DNA from: PALSA-693 sp963834725
GTDB taxonomy: Bacteria; Actinomycetota; Acidimicrobiia; Acidimicrobiales; Palsa-688
Direction: 5' to 3'
Length of the DNA: 64,000 bases
Assembly (NCBI GenBank): GCA_963834725.1
Contig: CAWICN010000001.1
Location: forward strand, 4,340,001-4,404,000
The position numbers and the translations under genes are program-made. Shown one piece after another: positions 35,138-45,222 of the stretch (position 1 is its first letter; each line of letters begins with the position of its first letter). Under the pieces are notes generated by a model that saw nothing but the letters and a program-made list of their open reading frames with translations, was not told the origin of the DNA and searched no databases.

Positions 35138-36379
35138 TTGCCGTACGTTGAAGGTCTGCGCTGCCGGGAGTGCGCGCGCTCCTACCCTGCCGAAGCTCTG
35201 CACGTCTGCGAATGGTGCTTCGGTCCTCTCGAGGTTGTCTACGACTACGACGCCATCCGGGCGGCCGTGACCCGCGAGAAGATCGCGGCCGGTCCCCTGT
35301 CAATCTGGCGTTATGCCGACCTGCTGCCGGCCGCTGCGGAGGGTGCCGTAAGCCTGGGCGCAGGATTCACCCCGCTGGTCCGGGCCGATCGGCTGGCGGC
35401 CGAGCTCGGTCTCGGCGAGGTGTGGATCAAGAACGACACGCTCAACCCCACCGGATCCTTCAAGGACCGGGTGGTTTCGGTGGCGCTCACCAAAGCTCAG
35501 GAGCTGGGCTTCAAGGTGGCGGCTGCCGCATCGACCGGCAACCTCGCCAACTCGGTGGCCGCCCACGCTGCGCACGCCGGCATGGAGTCGGTGGTGTTCA
35601 TCCCGGCCGACCTCGAAGCGGGCAAGGTGGTGACCACCGCGGTATTCGGCGGCCGGCTGATCGCGGTCGACGGAAACTACGACGACGTCAACCGGCTCTG
35701 CGCGGAACTGGCCGGGGACCGGCCGTCCTGGGCGTTCGTCAACGTCAACGTCCGCACCTACTACGCCGAGGGCTCCAAGACTCTGGCCTTCGAGGTGGCC
35801 GAGCAGCTCGGCTGGGAGGCGCCCGACCATGTGGTCGTGCCCGTGGCGTCCGGGAGCCAGCTGACGAAGGTCGCCAAGGGCTTCCGGGAGCTCTTCACGG
35901 TGGGCCTCCTGGACGAGGAGCCACACGTGCGGGTGTCCGGGGCGCAGGCGGTCGGCTGCTCTCCGGTGGCCTCGGCCTTCAACGCCGGCCGGGACGTGAT
36001 CCAGCCGGTGAAGCCGAGCACCATCGCCAAGTCCCTGGCCATCGGAGATCCCGCAGACGGCGTGTATGCCCTGGACGAGGTGCGAGCGTCGGGTGGTGCC
36101 TTCGGGGCGGTCACCGACGACGAGATCATCGCCGGCATCCGGCTGCTCGCCCGCACCGAAGGCATCTTCGCCGAGACCGCCGGCGGCGTGACCATCGCCA
36201 CCTTGGCCCAGCTCGCCGGATCGGGAGTAGTCCGCCCCGACGAGCGGGTCGTTGCCTACGTGACGGGCAACGGGCTCAAGACGCTCGAAGCCGTCGCACC
36301 GCGCCTGGGTCCAACAGCGACAATCGCCCCGACCCTGGCGGCGTTCTCAGCTGCCGTCGACCTCCCGGAGGGTACCTGA
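35138..36379 (+). CDS. thrC: threonine synthase-like PLP enzyme
   Basis: 413 residues, TTG start 9 bp after AAGGAGG. The N-terminal zinc ribbon has two Cys pairs (CREC at ~9-12 and CEWC at ~22-25). The fold-type II PLP core has the lysine in NPTGSFKDRV (~110), AAASTGNLANSV for substrate, and a C-terminal glycine loop. Classical threonine synthase converts O-phosphohomoserine to threonine. SAM control and an adjacent sulfur-carrier-like gene raise the alternative that this paralogue handles sulfur transfer to O-phosphohomoserine. I cannot separate these from sequence. Confidence 0.88.
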   Translation: MPYVEGLRCRECARSYPAEALHVCEWCFGPLEVVYDYDAIRAAVTREKIAAGPLSIWRYADLLPAAAEGAVSLGAGFTPLVRADRLAAELGLGEVWIKNDTLNPTGSFKDRVVSVALTKAQELGFKVAAAASTGNLANSVAAHAAHAGMESVVFIPADLEAGKVVTTAVFGGRLIAVDGNYDDVNRLCAELAGDRPSWAFVNVNVRTYYAEGSKTLAFEVAEQLGWEAPDHVVVPVASGSQLTKVAKGFRELFTVGLLDEEPHVRVSGAQAVGCSPVASAFNAGRDVIQPVKPSTIAKSLAIGDPADGVYALDEVRASGGAFGAVTDDEIIAGIRLLARTEGIFAETAGGVTIATLAQLAGSGVVRPDERVVAYVTGNGLKTLEAVAPRLGPTATIAPTLAAFSAAVDLPEGT

Positions 36380-36381
36380 CC

Positions 36382-36657
36382 ATGGCTGTGATCGTCCGCA
36401 TCCCCACCCAGCTCCGGCCGCTCGCCGGCGGGAGCAGCGAGGTGGACGCCGAAGGGACCACCGTGTCCGATGTCCTCAAGTCCCTGGAGGCGAGCCATCC
36501 GGGCTTCGCGGATCGTCTCTTCGACGACAGCGGTCGCTTGCGGCGCTTCATCAACGTGTTCGTCGCCGACGAGGACATCCGGTTCCTCGATGGGGTCGAC
36601 ACGCCGGTCCCTGATGGCGCCACCGTGTCGATCGTCCCCGCCGTGGCGGGGGGCTGA
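36382..36657 (+). CDS. MoaD/ThiS-family ubiquitin-like sulfur carrier
   Basis: 91 residues with a beta-grasp pattern: VIVRIPTQLRPLAGG at the start, a helix (VSDVLKSLEASHPGF), INVFVADEDIRFLDG, and the diagnostic C-terminus VSIVPAVAGG ending in Gly-Gly. Carriers of this type are adenylated and thiocarboxylated at the last Gly. The gene starts 2 bp after the thrC-like stop, so both are under the SAM riboswitch. Mycobacterial CysO, which supplies sulfur to the PLP enzyme CysM, is the nearest analogy. Confidence 0.87.
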   Translation: MAVIVRIPTQLRPLAGGSSEVDAEGTTVSDVLKSLEASHPGFADRLFDDSGRLRRFINVFVADEDIRFLDGVDTPVPDGATVSIVPAVAGG

Positions 36658-36739
36658 CCGGCGCGGGTGGGTGCGGGTGGGGGATCGGGCCGGATTTCCG
36701 CGCCCCCGGTTGCACTAACTCTCCAGAGGCGGTTAACTG

Positions 36740-36766
36740 TTAGCACTCGCGATGTGAGAGTGCTAA
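36740..36766. promoter_or_regulatory. CIRCE element (HrcA operator)
   Basis: TTAGCACTC-N9-GAGTGCTAA is a perfect match to the CIRCE consensus, 68 bp upstream of groEL. HrcA binding here should repress groEL until heat shock. The flanking GGTTAACTG and GGCGTTAACTGCC may hold promoter bases. Confidence 0.97.
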
Positions 36767-36834
36767 CCGAGAGTACTGAGAGTGGTAGGCGTTAACTGCC
36801 TCATGGTCTGCCCAATGGAGGGAACCAAACACAC

Positions 36835-38456
<1,622 letters not shown>

Positions 38457-38457
<1 letters not shown>

Positions 38458-38533
38458 TCGGCGGCAGGGTCCACTTTCTGGTCGCCGCCGGCGTCGGCGG
38501 CGGTCGGCGGCAGGGGTCCACTCTCTGGTCGCC
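38457..38533. repeat. ~31-bp direct repeat after groEL
   Basis: GTCGGCGGCAGGGTCCACTT followed by TCTGGTCGCCG occurs at 38457-38487 and, with one extra G and one T-to-C change, at 38502-38533. It begins at the last base of the groEL stop codon, again a repeat anchored at a gene end. Confidence 0.65.
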
Positions 38534-38551
38534 GGCGCTACGCACTGGCAT

Positions 38552-38575
38552 GGCGGCACCCTTTGGGGTGCCGCC
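38552..38575 (+). terminator. hairpin terminator after groEL
   Basis: GGCGGCACCC-TTTG-GGGTGCCGCC forms a perfect 10-bp stem with a 4-nt loop about 95 bp past the groEL stop. No U tract follows, as is common in high-GC actinobacteria. Confidence 0.7.
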
Positions 38576-38725
38576 GCCGCGTTCGCCATTCGACGTGCCC
38601 TGGGCCGGCCAGAGATTCGACGCCGGGACTCGCTGATCTGAACGAATGGTCGCGAGGTGTGAGTACGCAGCGAGTTTCCGGTGTCGAGTTCGCAGGCGGC
38701 GCACTGGCCCGTACACTCGCCCTTG

Positions 38726-39409
38726 ATGAGCGAAGCGTTGCGCCCGGCCGTGGGTTGGGGAGTGTTGCACCTGTTCTGCAAGGTTCGACCAGGCGGTGAC
38801 GGGGCGGCCGTCGTCGCCGCGGTCAAGGCCGGGGAAGGCGACGGCCTCCAGGTGATCCCGTTCTCGGTGCTCGGCCACAAGGCCGACCTGGGTTTCATGG
38901 CGATCGGGCCCGACTGGGTGCGGCTGCGCCGGCTCCAGGCCGGTCTGCAGGCCGCCGGCCTCGAGGTCGTGTCCTCGTACGTGTCGCTGACCGAGCTGTC
39001 CGAGTACTCCACCGGCCTGCCCGAGCAGCATCTGCAAGCCCGGCTGTATCCGCGGCTCCCGCCTGAGGGCAAGCGCGCCATCTGCTTCTACCCGATGTCG
39101 AAACGGCGTGGTGAGGAGCGCAACTGGTACGCCCTCAGCTTCGACGAACGCAAGCGGCTCATGATCGATCACGGCGTGTCGGGGCGGCGTTTTGCCGGCC
39201 GCATCGTGCAGCTCATCACCGGCTCCACCGGGCTCGATGACTACGAGTGGGGCGTCACCCTGTTCGGGGTCCATCCAGACGACCTCAAGGACACCGTGTA
39301 CGCCATGCGCTTCGACCAAGCTTCCGCCCAGTTCGCTGAGTTCGGCCCCTTCTACGCCGGAATCGTCGACCCCGTCGAAGACGTTGTCGATGCGGTTGGG
39401 CTGATCTGA
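38726..39409 (+). CDS. hemQ: hydrogen peroxide-dependent haem synthase (chlorite dismutase-like HemQ)
   Basis: 227 residues of the chlorite-dismutase fold. VSSYVSLTELSEYS, the FYPMSKRRGEERNWYALSF segment with the Tyr needed in coproheme decarboxylation, the haem-ligand region (ERKRLMIDHGVSGRRFAGR, His on the proximal side) and DDYEWGVTLFG match actinobacterial HemQ. It decarboxylates coproheme to haem b. hemG and hemE at 53.8-56.5 kb belong to the same coproporphyrin-dependent route. ATG 38726 is chosen because it starts the conserved region. Confidence 0.92.
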   Translation: MSEALRPAVGWGVLHLFCKVRPGGDGAAVVAAVKAGEGDGLQVIPFSVLGHKADLGFMAIGPDWVRLRRLQAGLQAAGLEVVSSYVSLTELSEYSTGLPEQHLQARLYPRLPPEGKRAICFYPMSKRRGEERNWYALSFDERKRLMIDHGVSGRRFAGRIVQLITGSTGLDDYEWGVTLFGVHPDDLKDTVYAMRFDQASAQFAEFGPFYAGIVDPVEDVVDAVGLI

Positions 39410-39418
39410 AGGAGCGAC

Positions 39419-40132
39419 ATGACCGACCAGCTGTTTCTTCGCGACGCCTACCTGCGTCAGTTCGACGCAACAGTGACGGCGGTGGATCTTGACGGCCGGC
39501 GGGTGACCCTCGATCGCACCGTCTTTTACCCAACCGGGGGAGGACAGCCGCACGACACCGGGACACTCGCCGGCATGCAGGTGGTAGACGTCCGCAAGGA
39601 CGGGGACGAGGTGTGGCACAAGCTCGACGGCGGCGCACCGCTGCCGGACGCCGGCAGCACGGTCCGCGGTGAACTCGACTGGGATCGCCGGCACCAGCTG
39701 ATGCGCACCCACACGGCCCTGCACGTGCTCTGTGGGGTCATCTGGAACGAGTGGGCTACTCCGGTCACCGGCGGAAATATGGAGCCGTTGTCGGCCCGGA
39801 TGGATTTCGACTTCGATCCGCTGCCCGCGGGCTTTGGCGCGACGGTCGAGACGCTCATCAACCAGGAGCTGGCCGCCGGCCGCCCCGTCGAGGTCAGCTT
39901 CCTGCCCCGGGCCGAAGCCGTCCTCGATGCCGATCTCATCCGCACCAAAATCAACCTTGTTCCCGAGACAGTGGCCGAGATCCGGGTGATCGACATCGTC
40001 GGCCTGGACAAGCAGGCCGACGGCGGCACCCACGTCCGCCGCACCGACGAGGTCGGCCAGGTTCGGGTCGTCAAGACCGAGTCAAAGGGCAAGAGCAACA
40101 AGCGGATCCGGTTGCAGGTGGTGGACCTCTGA
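39419..40132 (+). CDS. alanyl-tRNA editing protein AlaX
   Basis: Free-standing editing domain that removes Ser or Gly from mischarged tRNA-Ala. FYPTGGGQPHDTGTL is the AlaX/AlaRS second-domain signature; the zinc motif HxxxH is in RTHTALHVL and the second pair in QADGGTHVRRT, with Asp where AlaRS has Cys, as seen in other AlaX proteins. 237 residues, the mid-size AlaX-M type. Ribosome site GAAGGAG precedes the ATG. The stop overlaps the larE ATG (TGATG). Confidence 0.9.
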   Translation: MTDQLFLRDAYLRQFDATVTAVDLDGRRVTLDRTVFYPTGGGQPHDTGTLAGMQVVDVRKDGDEVWHKLDGGAPLPDAGSTVRGELDWDRRHQLMRTHTALHVLCGVIWNEWATPVTGGNMEPLSARMDFDFDPLPAGFGATVETLINQELAAGRPVEVSFLPRAEAVLDADLIRTKINLVPETVAEIRVIDIVGLDKQADGGTHVRRTDEVGQVRVVKTESKGKSNKRIRLQVVDL

Positions 40133-41001
40133 TGGCGAGCCCGAGCGAGTTGCCAGGCCCGACCGTATTAACGACCCTGCGGGAGGTGCTGGCGGCGCGC
40201 GAGAGGGTCGTGGTCGCCTTCAGCGGCGGGGTCGATTCCGGTCTGCTGGCATGGGTCGCCCGTGACGTTCTCGGTCCCGACCGGGTCGTGGCCGTGACCG
40301 CCGTGTCGCCATCGCTCGCGCCGTCGGAGCGCGCTGACTGCCGTCGCTTGGCCGAGTCCTGGCAACTCCGCTGGCTGGAGGTGGAGAGCGATGAGGGAGC
40401 CCGGCCGGGCTATGTCGCCAATGAGCCCGACCGCTGCTATCACTGCAAAAGCGAGTTGATGGACCGGCTGGCACCGGTCGCCGCAGCGGAGGGCGCGGTC
40501 ATTGCTCTGGGCGTCAACGTCGACGACCTGGCCGACTACCGGCCGGGCCAGAGGGCCGCCCGGGAGCGCGGGGCGATCTTCCCACTGGTGGAGGCGGGGA
40601 TGACCAAGCAGCTGATCCGCCAGACCGCCCTGGAGCTCGGCCTCGAGGTTTGGGACAAGCCCGCGGCGGCCTGTTTGGCTTCCCGGGTTCCGTACGGGAC
40701 GCCCGTCACGTTGGGCACGCTGACCCAGGTGGCGGCGGCCGAGGAGGCGTTGCGCGCTATCGGATTCCGCGAATTGCGGGTCCGGCATTATCGCGACCTG
40801 GCCCGCCTGGAGTTCGGTCCGGACGACCTGGACCGGGCCGTGGCCGATCGAAGCCGTGTGGTGGCCGCGGTACGGGCCGCCGGCTACCGCTACGTGACCC
40901 TCGACCTGGAGGGACTCCGCTCGGGAAACCTCAATGACGCCCTCGACGGCGCTATCGGTGGAGGGGGAATGGTTGGCGGCGGTATGTTCCCTGCCGGGTG
41001 A
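40132..41001 (+). CDS. larE: ATP-dependent sacrificial sulfur transferase LarE
   Basis: 289 residues. The PP-loop VVVAFSGGVDSGLLAW (residue ~25) adenylates its substrate. CYHCKSELM and the sulfur-donor Cys in PAAACLASRVPYG are typical of LarE, which donates its Cys sulfur for the nickel-pincer cofactor of lactate racemase. LarB and LarC are not in the window, so a different sulfur-transfer role is possible. It is translationally coupled to alaX. Confidence 0.87.
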   Translation: MASPSELPGPTVLTTLREVLAARERVVVAFSGGVDSGLLAWVARDVLGPDRVVAVTAVSPSLAPSERADCRRLAESWQLRWLEVESDEGARPGYVANEPDRCYHCKSELMDRLAPVAAAEGAVIALGVNVDDLADYRPGQRAARERGAIFPLVEAGMTKQLIRQTALELGLEVWDKPAAACLASRVPYGTPVTLGTLTQVAAAEEALRAIGFRELRVRHYRDLARLEFGPDDLDRAVADRSRVVAAVRAAGYRYVTLDLEGLRSGNLNDALDGAIGGGGMVGGGMFPAG

Positions 41002-41470
41002 TGTGCCCGGGTCGGTCGAGGACTTCGGCCGCACGCTGGCCGACGCCATCGAGGCGGCTATCCCGGGCTGGGTCACCGGCTGCGTGGAACGGGTCCTGGC
41101 CGGCCGATCACTCCCGACGAGCCCCGAGATCAGAGAGGCGGCCGCCGCAGCCGGGTCGTTGGCCCAGGCTGAGACCGGGGTGGCAATCCGGGCCTTGCTC
41201 GCCGCTGATATCGACGACCAGCGCAGCACGCCGCTCACGGTTCTGCGCCAGGCCGTGCGGTACCCCACCCGCGTGCTCCAGGACGCGGGCGTCCCGCCGG
41301 CCGCCCGGGATCGGTTCGTCGAGCGGACGTTTCCGGAGGACGTCTACGACCTCACGCCGGCCTCGCTGGCGGATATCGACCCCGCGTTGACGGATCCCGG
41401 CATCTATTGGGGTGCGGCGAAGGCCTTCGAGCACAAGCGTCGTCACGGGCCCCGCCCCGCCGGCCCGTAG
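40958..41470 (+). CDS. conserved hypothetical protein
   Basis: About 170 residues of a soluble, mostly helical protein: GDVPGSVEDFGRTLADAIEAA, GWVTGCVERVLAGR, TPLTVLRQAVRYPTRVLQ and ERTFPEDVYDLTPASL. I do not recognise a named family. GTG 40958 overlaps larE by 44 bp; an ATG at 40934 overlaps by 68. The coding pattern is strong and the overlap with larE suggests a shared operon. Confidence 0.7.
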   Translation: MEGEWLAAVCSLPGDVPGSVEDFGRTLADAIEAAIPGWVTGCVERVLAGRSLPTSPEIREAAAAAGSLAQAETGVAIRALLAADIDDQRSTPLTVLRQAVRYPTRVLQDAGVPPAARDRFVERTFPEDVYDLTPASLADIDPALTDPGIYWGAAKAFEHKRRHGPRPAGP

Positions 41471-41585
41471 CCGGTGGCTGGCCGGGGCTGCGCTGGCCCG
41501 TGGCTTGCCGAACTGCACAAGTCTGTGGCTGGCCGGGCTGCGCGGGTCTGGGCTGGCCGAGCTGGGACGGCCCGGCCAGCCGCCC
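41471..41585. repeat. degenerate GC-rich repeats at a convergent gene junction
   Basis: Several imperfect units of GTGGCTGGCCGGGCTGCG lie between the stops of two convergent genes, at about 41474, 41526 and 41551. No stem followed by T tract is evident. This is another repeat filling a gene-end space. Confidence 0.5.
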
Positions 41586-41837
41586 CTAGCGTCGCTTGCG
41601 ACCCCGGCGCTTCTTCGGCTCTGGCAGGGCGTTCAACCCGTCAGCGGTGTTACTCATACTCTGGCTGGGCGGCTGGGTCCATCCCGGTCCTGGCACCGTG
41701 CGCTCCTCGAAGAACAAGCAGCCGTCGGGGCAGGCGAACGGTTGCTCCTGGTTGACCGCCAGGCGGCAACGTTGAAGAGCCTCACCCCTCGGGGTGCTGC
41801 GGTGTAGATAGTGGCGGCAGTCAGCCCTCACACCCAT
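41586..41837 (-). CDS. small Cys-rich (zinc-ribbon-like) protein
   Basis: 83 residues from ATG 41837. CRHYLHRSTPRGEALQRC and PFACPDGCLFFEER supply four Cys residues in C-x17-C and C-x3-C arrangement, likely one metal site. The C-terminus is basic (EPKKRRGRKRR), which suggests nucleic acid contact. Function is unknown. It is divergent from the flavin disulfide reductase gene. Confidence 0.75.
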   Translation of the reverse strand: MGVRADCRHYLHRSTPRGEALQRCRLAVNQEQPFACPDGCLFFEERTVPGPGWTQPPSQSMSNTADGLNALPEPKKRRGRKRR

Positions 41838-41922
41838 CGGCCCATGTTGCCACGGTCCGCTGGGGGCGCGGCCGCGGCTTTCCTGTTCACGGAGCCTCGG
41901 ATCGCCATTTACAGTCTCCGTG

Positions 41923-43260
41923 ATGGGAGACCGCCTGCTGGTCATCGGAGCCGACGCCGCGGGAATGTCCGCCGCTACCCAGGTTCGGCGCCACGCCCCG
42001 CAGATGGATGTGGTGGCCATCGAGGCCGGGCGGTGGACCAGCTACTCCGCCTGCGGGATCCCCTATGTCGTGGGCGGCTCGGTCAGTGGCCTTGACGATC
42101 TCATCGCCCGCACGCCAGAGGAGTTCCGGGCCATGCGGATCGACGTGCGCATGGAGCATGAGGTGACTGCACTCGACCTTCCCGCCCGCAAAGCCGAAGT
42201 GCACAACCGGGCTCACGGCCGCACCTTTCAGCTCGGGTTCGATTACCTCCACCTGGCGACCGGCGCCGTGCCGGTTCGGCCGGATCTGCCCGGAATGCAC
42301 CTGCCGCACGTCCACGGGGTGCAAACCATGGGCGATGCGGCCGCCCTCCTCGATCACGTAGAGGGACGGCACCCTTCCCAGGTGGTCGTGGTCGGTAGCG
42401 GCTACATCGGGCTGGAGATGGCCGAGGCGTTCGTTCGGCGGGGCTCGACGGTGACGGTGCTGGAGGGACACGACGAGGTCATGCGCGCCCTCGACCCCGA
42501 TATGGGCGCGCTGGTCTCACGGGCCATGCGCGATATGGGCATCACGGTCCGCACCGGAGAGCCCGCGACTGCAATCTCGGAGATGGCCGTGCATACCCCG
42601 TCGAGCGAGGTCCCGGCCGACCTGGTCGTATTGGGGCTCGGTGTGGTGCCAAACTCGGGCCTGGCCAAAGCAGCCGGGATCGCGACGGGCGCTCGAGACG
42701 GCATTGTCGTCGACCGGCAGCAACGTACGTCTTCGCCCGGCGTGTGGGCCGCCGGCGACTGCTGTCAGTCGATCCACGTGGTTTCCGGGCGGCCCGTGTA
42801 TGAGGCGCTCGGTACGGTCGCGAACAAGCAGGGCCGCGTGGCCGGGATCAACATCGCGGGCCGCTACACCACCTTTCCCGGAGTGGCCGGCACGGCGATC
42901 ACACGAATCTGCGACCGCGAGATCGGCCGTACCGGTCTGTCGGAACAAGAAGCGACCGACGCCGGTTTTGGCTTTGTCGCCTCGAAGGTCGAAACGACGA
43001 CTGTCGCCGGCTACCTGCCCGAGGCGGCACAGATGACCGTCAAGTTGCTGGCAGAGAAAGGTAGCGGCCGGCTGCTTGGCGCCCAGGTGATCGGTGGGCC
43101 AGGCGCAGCCAAGCGAGTCGATGTGGTGGCGGCGCTGTTCCTTGCCGGAGGGACGGTTGAAGACCTGATCGGCCTCGACCTGGGTTACGCCCCACCGTTC
43201 TCCTCGGTGTGGGACCCCCTGCAGGTCTCGGCCCGGCAGGCGGTCAGCCAGCTGGGCTGA
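41923..43260 (+). CDS. FAD-dependent pyridine nucleotide-disulfide oxidoreductase (CoA-disulfide reductase/NADH oxidase type)
   Basis: 445 residues. LLVIGADAAGMSAA is the FAD loop, SACGIPYVVGG the single redox-active Cys typical of CoA-disulfide reductases and NADH oxidases, VVVVGSGYIGLEMAEAF the NAD(P)H loop, and VWAAGDCC the second FAD contact. The C-terminal dimerisation domain includes GAQVIGG and APPFSSVWDP. It could maintain CoA thiol redox or reduce oxygen; no rhodanese extension is present. Confidence 0.88.
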   Translation: MGDRLLVIGADAAGMSAATQVRRHAPQMDVVAIEAGRWTSYSACGIPYVVGGSVSGLDDLIARTPEEFRAMRIDVRMEHEVTALDLPARKAEVHNRAHGRTFQLGFDYLHLATGAVPVRPDLPGMHLPHVHGVQTMGDAAALLDHVEGRHPSQVVVVGSGYIGLEMAEAFVRRGSTVTVLEGHDEVMRALDPDMGALVSRAMRDMGITVRTGEPATAISEMAVHTPSSEVPADLVVLGLGVVPNSGLAKAAGIATGARDGIVVDRQQRTSSPGVWAAGDCCQSIHVVSGRPVYEALGTVANKQGRVAGINIAGRYTTFPGVAGTAITRICDREIGRTGLSEQEATDAGFGFVASKVETTTVAGYLPEAAQMTVKLLAEKGSGRLLGAQVIGGPGAAKRVDVVAALFLAGGTVEDLIGLDLGYAPPFSSVWDPLQVSARQAVSQLG

Positions 43261-43307
43261 CACCGGCGGGCGAGCGCTACCGGCGAGCAGCCGGTAGTGT
43301 CGAGTCG

Positions 43308-43991
43308 ATGTCGCGTGAAGCGGTCTCGGACCTGGATCTGGTGCGGTGGAGTGAAGCTCTCGCCGGGATCGCCCGGACCGGCTTGGCCTTCACCCAGAGC
43401 CTCTACGAGCGAGAGCGATTCGAAGAGATTCTGAAGGTGGCGGCCGACATCCGGGTGGCGGCTAACCACGACAGAGGACGCTTCGACGCCGGGCAGGTGG
43501 TCGCCGGGTGGATGGCGAGCGTCGACGAAGGCGTCGCCGGGTACGTGACACCGAAGGTCGCGGTGGGCGCCATCGTGGGCAACCGGCGGGGGGAGCTGCT
43601 GCTCATCCAGCGCGGCGACTCGGGGGTGTGGCTCTATCCCACCGGCTGGGCCGACGTCGGGTACTCGGCGGCCGAGGTGGTGGTCAAAGAGGTCGCCGAA
43701 GAGACCGGGATCGACGTTGAGCCGGTCCGCCTGGTCGCGGTGTTCGACGGGCTGCGCCTCGGTGCCCGGGGGTACCCCTTCTACAGCCTGGTGTTCCATT
43801 GCCGGGCTCTCGGCGGGGAGCTGCGCCCGCACCCGCTCGAAGCTCGAGCCGTCGGTTGGTTTGCCGAGGACGCGTTGCCGGAACCTTTGGCGGGTGGCGG
43901 CCGCTGGCAGGACCTGGCGTTCAGCGCCATTCGGGGCGAGTCGTTTGACGTCGCGTTCGACTACCCGCGACCCTCAACCTGGCGGAGCTGA
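43308..43991 (+). CDS. Nudix hydrolase with N-terminal helical domain
   Basis: 227 residues. An N-terminal ~65-residue helical domain (LYERERFEEILKVAADI) is followed by a Nudix fold with box G-x5-E-x7-KE-x2-EE-x-G in WADVGYSAAEVVVKEVAEETG (Lys replaces the first Arg). This architecture matches the family with PF12535-type N-terminus that acts on ADP-ribose or similar nucleotides. Substrate is not deducible. GTG/ATG choice: the ATG at 43308 begins the conserved part. Confidence 0.88.
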   Translation: MSREAVSDLDLVRWSEALAGIARTGLAFTQSLYERERFEEILKVAADIRVAANHDRGRFDAGQVVAGWMASVDEGVAGYVTPKVAVGAIVGNRRGELLLIQRGDSGVWLYPTGWADVGYSAAEVVVKEVAEETGIDVEPVRLVAVFDGLRLGARGYPFYSLVFHCRALGGELRPHPLEARAVGWFAEDALPEPLAGGGRWQDLAFSAIRGESFDVAFDYPRPSTWRS

Positions 43992-44041
43992 ATGCGGCCG
44001 GTCCGTCCGGAGCCCAGACCCTTTGTGACCTGAAACCCCCT

Positions 44042-44704
44042 GTGGCCGAATCCCAACCTTTCGGTCTGGCTGCCTCTGCCCTGGCGAGATTGGCCCGGCG
44101 GCCCCGCTCGCTGGTCATTCGGTCGGCCGTGGAACGCGTCGACGTCAACGCTCTGACCGCCTATCTGGCGACGCTTGGCGAGGACGAGCCGCACGTCGTC
44201 CGCCTCGACCGAGCGGTGGACGCGGCGATGACGTCGATCCTCGCCTTGAGCTCGCTGACCTCCCCCCTGACCCTCGACTACCTGGAGCGGTTGGCCCGGC
44301 CTATCCCGGCGCTCGGCCCCGAGATCGGCGTCCAGATTGTGACCCGGGCGTACGTCGCCCACCTTGTCGTCGAGAAGGACCCCCCGGCGTTCGGGGCCGT
44401 CGACGTCCCGGTCCTTGGCACCCTGCCGCCTCTCCGGCGCGGATCGCCGCCGCGGGACCTTCTCACCCGGGTGGTCAAAGCCAGCCGCCGCAACTTCGAG
44501 GTGATCCGGGCGGTCTCGACCCCGTTGTGGAATGGCTTCGTCCGCAGCCTGACCCGGCGAGCGCACGACCGGGTGCCAGATCCAGCTCCGTCGGGGCTGC
44601 TCGCTGTGGAGGTCGTCGACGGGCTGGCTCGGTTCGGCTGGGTTCTGCGCCAGGTCGATCTGCACTACGGGCTCGAGCCCGAGCGGTACCAGGGGGACCA
44701 CTAG
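44042..44704 (+). CDS. hypothetical protein
   Basis: 220 residues, GTG start. No recognised domain. Visible segments: SLVIRSAVERVDVNALTAYL, RAVDAAMTSILALSSLTSP, VQIVTRAYVAHLVVEKDPP. A hydrophobic helix may be present near residue 75 but no signal peptide. It converges with the next minus-strand gene, sharing 4 bp. Confidence 0.65.
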   Translation: MAESQPFGLAASALARLARRPRSLVIRSAVERVDVNALTAYLATLGEDEPHVVRLDRAVDAAMTSILALSSLTSPLTLDYLERLARPIPALGPEIGVQIVTRAYVAHLVVEKDPPAFGAVDVPVLGTLPPLRRGSPPRDLLTRVVKASRRNFEVIRAVSTPLWNGFVRSLTRRAHDRVPDPAPSGLLAVEVVDGLARFGWVLRQVDLHYGLEPERYQGDH

Positions 44705-45207
44705 GGGGTTCCGGCTGCCGGCCCGGCCTCCCCGGCCGGGACTCCGAGTTGGCGCAGGATGTCGCCGACGATCGACACCCCGCCCCTCGTGCGTTCCCAT
44801 TCGGCGGCGATCTTCTCGTGGTCGACGAGACCGCAGGCGTCTGGTTGCGTGCCGAGGGCCAGAGTGGCGGCCGCCGCCAGCGGCTGGGGCTCGAGGTCGT
44901 CACCGTAGGCCGCAAACACCTCGAGGCCGTCCCACAGCTCGCCGAGCGGCGCCGGCAGTGGGGCGCCGGTGGACAGGGCGAGAGCCACCGCCGCCAACAC
45001 CTCGTAGGTGCCGGTGCTCTGCGGTCGCCGGTAGTGGGCCACCGGATGCAGCCGCCATTCCAGTGTGACCCCACCCGGCCCGTCCTCCCGCAGCCACACC
45101 TGGGAACCGTTGACGTAGGCGTCAACCGGTTCGCCAAAGCGGTCGTCGAGCGCAATGATCAGATCGGGGCGAGCCAGCCACACTGCCACCGCGACCAGCC
45201 GGGCCAC
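44701..45207 (-). CDS. hypothetical protein next to PAC2 gene
   Basis: 168 residues. WLARPDLIIALDDRFGEPVDAYVNG followed by VTLEWRLHPVAHYRRP suggests a beta-rich domain; TGTYEVLAAVALALSTG and YGDDLEPQPLAAAATLALG follow. No named family known to me. It lies 15 bp downstream of the PAC2 gene on the same strand and is probably cotranscribed. Confidence 0.7.
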   Translation of the reverse strand: MARLVAVAVWLARPDLIIALDDRFGEPVDAYVNGSQVWLREDGPGGVTLEWRLHPVAHYRRPQSTGTYEVLAAVALALSTGAPLPAPLGELWDGLEVFAAYGDDLEPQPLAAAATLALGTQPDACGLVDHEKIAAEWERTRGGVSIVGDILRQLGVPAGEAGPAAGTP

Positions 45208-45222
45208 CCGGGGACCGCGCCG

